From: Oceanospirillaceae bacterium
GTDB taxonomy: Bacteria; Pseudomonadota; Gammaproteobacteria; Pseudomonadales; Oceanobacteraceae
DNA: 44,655 nt
Assembly: GCA_002723385.1 (NCBI GenBank)
Contig: PBNY01000057.1
Location: forward strand, 1-44,655
Direction of reading: 5' to 3'
Below are positions 24,163-33,100 of the stretch, piece by piece. The position numbers were made by a program, and so were the translations under genes. The notes under the pieces are model-generated. The model was not told the DNA's origin. It saw only the letters and a program-made list of their open reading frames with translations, and made no database searches. The first letter of the stretch is position 1. Every line of letters begins with the position of its first letter.

Positions 24163-27100
24163 CCAGTGCTGGCTGAATCCTTTCGATGATTTGCTGTTTT
24201 CTCAGTTTCAGTAGATCAATCCTGCGCCTTTTCTCTTCAGCAGAAAGCTGACCACGCTCCACCTGGCGAATCTGAGCATTAATCTTTGATAACTGGCGCT
24301 GTGCCCGATTCAAGCGCTTGCGCAAACGCAGCAACTCCTTATTGTCTTTGGTCGTCTCGGCAGCTTTGGCTAATTCTCCGTATTCCTTGTATTGCCTAAT
24401 GTCGGCCTGTAGTCGTGCAGACTCACGCAGCGCTTCATAGAACAATGTCTGGTATTTGCCGGGATTAGGGGCGTTCAGATCCCGATAGAACCGGCGTACT
24501 GGCTGATACTCATACCAGTGGCTGGCGGGTCTTTCTTCGCCTGAAATGGCACGAACACCAACATCCGCCAAACCAGCAACCCATGTTCCTATTTGGCCGA
24601 AGTACCCGCCAATCAGGTAGTCAATCTGCACTGGGGATAAAGCCAACTTGCTATCTGCTCCGAAGACGGCTTCTGTTACCACTCCAGCACCTTTGGCAGG
24701 ATAGCTCGTGTCACTGCGAGTTCTGTTGGATGGGCTTAATCGCTCCATTCCCATGGTCTCAATATCTCGCCCCGTGAACGAATCCCGGTTCGCGTAAACA
24801 TCAAGTGCGGGCTGTGCTATCTGAGGAATCGGGCTGAAGCTGAACGTGTTCGTCAGCATGAAACCCAGCCGCTCGGCAAACAACTCACCGGTTGCCTTGT
24901 CATCAACGGCCTGCTCAATCAGTCGTTCTGCCATGGTAGCGATGGCACCAACCTCAAACGGCTTGGGTATTGGAAATAGATTATCGCCAACTCGAACCCA
25001 CCAATAGGTGTCTTTCATCCAGTCCGGTGCCTTCTGGAACTCTTCGTCATCCTTGTTATGCAAGTAAAGGGCGATGGACGCCACAGACAAAGCCCCTACC
25101 ACCGTCATAAATCGTGCAGCCGCTTGCTTCTCATCGCCGGTTGCTTCACCACGGCCCAGCATATTCCACACAACCTTGCTGGTTGGCTTGACGCCAGACC
25201 GGTACAGCTTGTCCAAGCCCTGAATGCGTGCATTGAGAAATGGCACGGTGTCGATCAGGAAGCGGATTGCAGGCCATGCCCCCATGCCGCTAAAGTCCAT
25301 CAAGTCACGCGCCTGAAACGCCGCATACAACTTTCCCTTTCCAGCCTCTTCAGCCTGTTTGAACGCCGCCATACGGTTAGCGTTCTCTGCACTATTCTGA
25401 ACGTCTTGCCAGCGCATCCAGCCAGCATTGAGCAAGCCCATCATGCCTTTCCGGGTAGACAGCACCTTGGCGCGACGAAGCTCCCCATCAATGCTGTACT
25501 TGATCTCATCTGCATTTTCACCAAACACATGACCGAAGGAGAAGGCACCGCCAGAGGCCAGTAGTCGAGCACGTTCAAAACTGCCACGATCCAGCACGCC
25601 AAAGTGCTTGAACCCTTGGACCAAGTTGCTTGCCGGGTTCTTCTTCAGGTCTGTTGTTGCAATGGCGCTCAGCGAATCGCGCATCAAGTTTGCGATGACA
25701 AACTGCGGGGTACTGGTGGTTAGGTTCGTAAACGTCCGCTTGAATGACCGCATGATTTTCATGGCGGTGCCGTTCATACCGGTATGACTCAAGCTCATCA
25801 AGGACTGGTAAACGAATGGATCACCAATGCTGTACCACTGTTTGCGACCATCCTGGAGTACATAGGTGCTGGCATCATCTTTTGCTGCCTGAGTGGAACT
25901 TACAGGCTCAGCAATGCCAAGCTGTTCAGCATTACTGAGTGCCTGCTGGGCAGCGATGTTTTTCAGGCTGGCATCCAACAGGTGATGGAAGTTCATGATG
26001 GTATTTTGAAGTAAATCCTTAATCTTCTGGTCGCCACCCTTGAGCTTCTTGTATGCCTCCTGGCGAGACAGCCCAGCAACCCGGCGAGGCCCGGTTGTCT
26101 TGTTCTGACCCTCCTCCATGACGCGGTAGAATGGGACGTAAAACTCATTCATCCAGAGTTCTTTCTGATCAGTGGTCATATAATCAAGTTGCTGATCGAA
26201 GTCTTCCAGATTGCTACCCAGCAGCTCTTTCAGCTCAACAAGTGCTGCCTGTTCTTTTTCGGCATATTCTTGTTGTTTATCAGCATCATCGGCCAGCTTT
26301 TGTGCCCGGCGCAGGCGCTTCACTTTGTCGGCAAGCTGCTTACCAAACCCGCTATCAGAAGCTATGGCCAGAATGGCATCGTCTTCATCCATGGCCTTTT
26401 TTAGCAAGCCAGCCTTGTCGGCAATGCTTAATACGTCATCCCGATGTTGCTGAAACTCTTTAAACACCTGCTGATACACGTCATTACGATTACGGCCGTC
26501 TGGCAGCTTGCCTTCGTTCAATGTGCGAAGTGCGTCAATATCCTCATCAGTAAAAAGATTCTCTCTGCCTTGCTCCCTTAGCTTGGCAGCACGATTGCCA
26601 GCGATCCAGCCAAAAAACTTTTCAACCTCGGCCGTGGAGCCAAGCTTGTGAAGCGAGAAGACCAGCCCTTGAGTGTCTTTCCGGATATCGATCACACCCT
26701 CCTTGTCGAGAGTGATTCGCCCAGCATTCATAAGGCCGGATACAGCACCCGATGCTGCACTGGCCATGCGCGCCTTCACCCACGAAGATCGAGTGATGTT
26801 GGCTTCAGTCGTGACTTCTCCATCCAACAGTCGCTTATCCATTTCAAGCAATCCAGAAAAGCGGTCAACCATGCCTTGGCGCAGCTTCAGCGCCAGCCGA
26901 TCCATAACCTTGCGAACTTGAGCAGCAACTGATTCCCGAATTGTTTCTGAGCCAAATTTGTCCATGGCTTCACGCTGGGCGTCAGTCAGGGATGTGTCGG
27001 CTTTGAGGGCGTCTGACAGGCGGGCAAGCACGGAAGCATTGCCGCTATCGAACTTGCCAGAATTGTTTATCGACTTGACTTGGGATGATTTTGGAACCAC

Positions 27101-30100
27101 GTAAGCCGTACCATCGACCTCGACAAACGGATTATCAGGGCTTGCCATGGGGGCTATTAAGCCATCATAACCGTTCTCATCCAGCCACTGGGCAATATCA
27201 CTTTGCCCGTACTGAAGCACCACCATCAACTCTGGGTCAGACACTTCATCGCCCGGCTCGCGGTCTGCATCTGGCACAATGTCATCAATGAGCTGAATGC
27301 GCGCTGTCATGTCACGAAGATCCAGAGGATTGGACATTGAGATGTAGCCGGATATCAGCGTGTCGCCATACTCGGACGCACTACTCTGCGAGTCAGTGGT
27401 GTAAACCATGTCGGTGCTGAACACCGTAAACGCGCCTTCGGTACCGTGATAGATCCGCTTGGGCCTGCCTTCGCCATCAACGACTACGGAATCACCGAAC
27501 CACGACCAAAAATTCCTGACACCCTCTTCGGTTGAGTGGATCGGCTCGCCATCACTATTTCTGGCCGGGCGCTTCCTGCCATCAATCGTCACCGAATCGG
27601 GCGCACTATCTTTTCTATAAAGATCTTGGTCACTGGTTGCGCGCACCACAGAAGTAAAACCCTGACCGGCCAGTACCGGATCAGGAGTGGTATCACTCTT
27701 CGGTTTCAGCGCCGCCCTTCCTTTCTGAATCAACACCAGCACGTCGGTCTCTGACCAAGGCACCGAAGGTATCAGGCGACGTAATGCAGCCTTGAGAGCA
27801 CCAACCACGCGCTGCACCAGGCTTGGCTTCTTGCCGGTTTCTGACAAATGGGCCACATATTCCAACACGGCGTTTCGGCGGTCACTATCCACCGAGTAAT
27901 CAAATCCATAACGGCCAACCATATTGTCAATTGGCCGGCGACCAATGGACCGGTAAATATCGTCCAGCACACTGAAGAAATCACGCCCACCCTGGGCCTC
28001 GCGTTCTTTCAGGTATGCAATCACGCCCTTGTGTCCAACCACCTCATGAGTTGCGGTCATCACTGCTGATATGGCATCAGGAATCCTGTCAGCGATGACA
28101 TAGGCCTTCGCATTACCCTGATCAAAGATACCTTCAAGATCACCTGCATCGGACAGCTTGTACCGAGTACGAATACTCAGTGGCAGATCGTCGAAGCGTG
28201 GCACTACGGTTACATTGTCAGCAACCAGCTTGTCGGCATCCCTGATCCACTTTTCCACTTGGCCCTTATGCAACAAAGCCGCCTCAGTGGGCGGCTTCGT
28301 TTGCTGTTTCAGCTTGGCAGCTTCGCGTATTCGGTCTGCGAGACTGGCCAAAACCTCACCATCACCTTTTGCCGCATCAAGAAATGCCTGACGGTCATCA
28401 GCAGTCTCAAACTGGAACCCCGGTATCGCCCCATTCTTGCTGAACTTTGAGTAATAGCCGTTGTGCTGCTTGGCAATCTTCTCCAACGCCTTGTACTCAT
28501 CGTAATCCAGCTTCTCTTTCAAGCTGGCCACGTACAAGTCAATCCCCTTCTTGGCATGACGGGTTTCGGCCAGTTTGAAAACCGCATTGGATGATTCGCC
28601 GTTTTCTTTGGGCAGTGTGGTAGGTTTCGCTTTCGGCTTGGCTTCAGGGCGACCAGGCAGCTCCGAATGCTCTATCCGATTGAAAAACTCTTTGACGGTA
28701 TCGGCAGAGCTGTAGTTTCGATCCAGCTGCTGAATGCCGCTGGCCGCGTCCTTGTCGGTCTGCTTGTCAATAACAACGATACGAGCCGCAACCTTGGTTC
28801 CAGCCCGCTCAAAAGTAACTGAAGGCAGCTTAATGCTGGCCCTCAAGTACAAATCCGGCGCAACTGGCTTACCTTTTGAATCCTGACCATAAAACCAGTT
28901 GTCAAACTTCTTATCAGCAGCAGGTCCAGTCGGAATTAATGCAACAATGCGACCGCCGTCGTTAAGGTGCTTCGCTGCCTTCTCAAGATGCTTAATCGCT
29001 GTTGATCCGCCGCGGCCAAAGGGCGGATTCATCACGACGGCATCGACCTTATTGCCACCGACATCCAGATTTTCAAACGTACCAGTGACAAGGCGCGAGT
29101 CTCCAGTAACCATCTTCAGGCGACTGGCCAGTTCAGATTCAGGCTCTACTACGATGCGATTGGCATTATCGGGCAACCACCGTGCAATGGCGCCATGACC
29201 TGCCGATGGCTCCATGGCCTTATCACCGGAGCGAATATCTGCCCACTCAACCATCTTGAGTCCAAGTGGTTCCGGCGTTGGAAAGTAGTCGATTCCCTCC
29301 ATGCTCTTGGTCTTGCTGTTGCGCTTGAGCTGACCGTAGTACATAGTCATGGCCCGATCCCATTCAGTCAGCGCAGCATTGGCCTGCTTGTCTTTTTCCT
29401 TTCCGCCAGTGCCTTCGCCGTCATGTCCCGGTGGGTAGGTGTCCGAGTCTTCAAATCCATTAATAAATGCGTCCATCAAAGATCTGGCTTGCTCACCAAT
29501 TGCAAGGTTCTCAGCAGTGCTTGACCGCTGTGCAATGGTGCTTGCAAAAGCCCAGCGTTCCCAGTTGGTACCGGTGTTCAGATACCGGAACATGGCATTA
29601 CTGGCCTGACCAACCCTGAATATACGTCCCTCTTGCTGAATCGCCGTGGTTGGCTTTGTAGGAAGACCAAGGTTGATCAAAACCCGCTGGCTTTTCCCTG
29701 TGGTGTCATGAAGGCTGACACCCTCCTTCATCGCGTCTGACTGGCCAATAATCAGGTTGTAACCAGCATCGTCGTCATTAAATTTTGCCGCATTATCACG
29801 ACGCTGCTTCTTGGGCACATCCCCGTTAAACAGCAGTGCATCAGGAAAGGCCTTGGTTAGCTCGTTGATTGGCGATCCTGCTAGCCAAATCGGAGATTCA
29901 ATGACTGACTGGAACTCATCGTTAAATGCGTCAACTGCAGCATTGTAAGCTGCCCCCTCTTCCGTGAAGGCCGAATCACCAGCAGCCTTTTCAAACCGGA
30001 ATGGATTGAAGCCACCGCCGCGCTTGAAGTCATGAAACACCACCACTTTGCGACCAAGCTCGATGTGCTTCTTGATGATTGGAATGGATTCCTTGGCCTT

Positions 30101-33100
30101 AATGGCTTCAAGCAAGTACCGGCGCGTCAGGTGGTCAAATCGCTTGCGGACAATTGCGGCCAGATCCCTGTAACCATAGGAGTTCTCATTGTCACTCGAC
30201 GACCGCTCTCCTATCCACTGCATGGCTCTGTCAATCTCGGTGCCAATTGCGCTCTCGGTCAAGACGAACTTACGATCATAGTCGTGCGTAACATCCAACA
30301 TACGACCGGACAGAACGCCCTGCTGCTTGAGCCATGTGTTGAACTGGCGCTGCATAATGCCACGATCAACATCAGCTTCTGGCTCTGTCAGCTTGTGGTA
30401 TCGAATGCGGTACCCAAAGTGTTCAACCATGAACTTGGCAAAACCACTCTGGTTGCTGTTGCCAATTTTTCCGTCTTCCGGATAACTGAACAGATAGCCT
30501 TCTGCGTAATCAATTGTTTTCTCGTAAGCGAATGGTGTTGCAGAAAGGAATAGGGTTCGAGTCCGAGTCGCGCCCTGGGAATCTTCAATGTCCTTGCGCA
30601 CCTGCTCTCTCTTGTCCCTCAAGAAGTCATCAAGCTTGTTCTTTCGATAACTCAGTTTTTTCAGCTCATCATCCAGCTCACCACGCATAGCATCACGAGT
30701 ATCATCCAAAAACATCAATGCATTGTTGCTCTTGATGCTCTCCTTGATGCTCTTTTGCTCATCCAGCTCTTTGCGGTACAGGGATTCAAATCGAGGGTAA
30801 TACCCATTGGGGTGCTTCGTGATGGCTCGAAGTTTTTTCAGAGGAAGGGTGACTTTGCCGTCCTTGGATTGCATGAAGTAGTGAGACTCGTCCCCCACAA
30901 CCAAATCCCAATTCCGCTGAACAACGGCATCGTTCTGGCCGAAGTTGGCGTAGGTAGTAACGACAATGCCAGATCCAGCATCCGTGACGCCAGAGAGTTG
31001 GGTGATGTTCAACCCAAGGTTTCGGCCAAATGAAACCCAGTCACTCGCAATCTTATCGGTTGGAACCAGAATGACGGTACTGGTCTTCCCTTCTCGGGCA
31101 AATCGCTTAACGACCCCTAGGCCAGTAGCCGTCTTGCCTGTGCCGGTTCCATTGGTAAATAGGACACCGTAGCCATCAGCCTTTGAAAAACGCTCTTCAG
31201 CAAAGAGCACATCGTCTTGCTGCCCTTCGAGCAAGAATGGCAGTGTCTTGGCGATATTATCCCTGTCCTTCACCTGAACAGGGACACTATCAGCTGCTTG
31301 CTGCAGCTTTCGCTTTTCCTCTAAACCTGGTCGGCTTGTAGCAGCCTTGTTAGTTGCTTCTGCTGTTGCTGGCTCAAGGGCCTGTCCTGAGATACCAGAA
31401 TCACCGCTTCCGCTATTGAGTTCACTTCCGGCAGCGCTTGCCTCAACTCTGGATGACTCTGCAGGTATGAAGATATTGCCCTGCGTTCCAGCAGCAGGGG
31501 TTTGGCGTCCAGATACGCGCTCGCCACTGTCGTCCCGACCTCCTTGCTGAGCTGGTGATACTCCTGATCCTCCAGTTCCGCCATCTCCATCATGTCCATT
31601 TTGAACGCTTTCTTGGCCCACTCCGTCTCTAGCGTTTGACTGCTCGCTATCTCGTTCCAAATTGGCGCTGCTACGCTGGTTATGCTCATTGCTCGCTTCC
31701 TTCTCACTTAGAATCTTGTCGATACTGGCTGAGTCTACGGTCGCGGCATCGTCCATTCCATCAAAGCTTGCCGCCCTTGGGTCGTACTTCACGCCCATAT
31801 ACCAGCTTTTCAGATACGGTTTAACCACATCACCCAGGTCTGCCGTCATTGCCTTGGCATAGGCCGCAAAAGTACGGGCACCTTTCTCAATGTGGTAACC
31901 GGCAAGAGTGATACCGGCCTGCATGATTTCAGGATCAATACCACTGTTTAGCTGGCCCAGCTTCTTGCGCAGAAGCTCACGCGCTTTGGCTGCAGCATCT
32001 TCAGTAAAGACAGTGTTCTCACTGACGCTGACGCCAGGGGATGGTTTGGTTTCAGCACGCAACTTGCTATCAACAGGCTTATCAGTATCCGGCCCGGCCA
32101 GCCAATCCTTAAACTGGCCCATGGTCATGGTGGTCACCGGCCCGACCTTCCAGCCCTTTTCGTAATTGGACTTGTACCCATTCACCGCCTGGGCGCGATT
32201 ACGGAAACCAAGCATCACCTTATGCTCGTCAAACGTGCCGTCAGCGTTCACTTGGTCAATGACGAACACCTTTTGACTCTCAGGCTCCTTGCCGACAAAC
32301 ACATCGATGTGCTCACCATCAGCACCAGTTGTCTTTTTGATGTAGCCATAGTGGTGCTTCATCTCGACTGACCACTCATGCCCATCAGGATCGGTACCGG
32401 AGCGATTCGAGCCGCGAGGGTTTTCAATCGTTACATCAAGTCCCTGAATCTTCGTATGGCCTTTCTTGTAGTTGCCTGCCTCAATCTGGGCCTGTGTTGG
32501 CTCTGGTGTTGTGTTTTCAGGGGAGGTTGCCGCCTCTTGTGCTGCCGCTTCAACCTCTTTTTCCATATTTGCATTAAGGTCTACAAGGCTGCCCTTGCTG
32601 CTGGATATTGCGGTACTTATTTTTTCCGGGGGTACACCAGCCGTGATTGCATCAGAAATTGTCGTAGAGCTGGCAACCGCAGAGTCACCCTTCCATTGCA
32701 GCACAAACCCACCTTTCACTTCAGCAACCTCGTAACCGGGGTTTTTGCGAAGCAGGGCTTTTGCTGCGCCGCGTGTCTTGAATGGATTTCCTCTACGGTT
32801 GCGAATGGGCGGGCGTCCTTCGCTATCTACGGAGCTGGTCTCCAAACCTTCGGAGCTAATATTCGGAGCTTCAGAACGAGAAACCCCAGCATTTGCCGGG
32901 GTCTCTTGGGTTGATTCTGCTTGTTGTTGTGCAGGGCCTGGTGGTGAATCCAATAAGCTGGTCTGCCCCCTTGCTTCCGCCTGATCTGCTGGCAAGTCAG
33001 AGCCAGCCAATACGAAGGAGTCAGGCGATTCCGGCTCTACTGACTCTCGTCCTTCTCGTTCATTGAGCTGGTCAAGGTCGGACTGGTCGTAGCTTGAGAG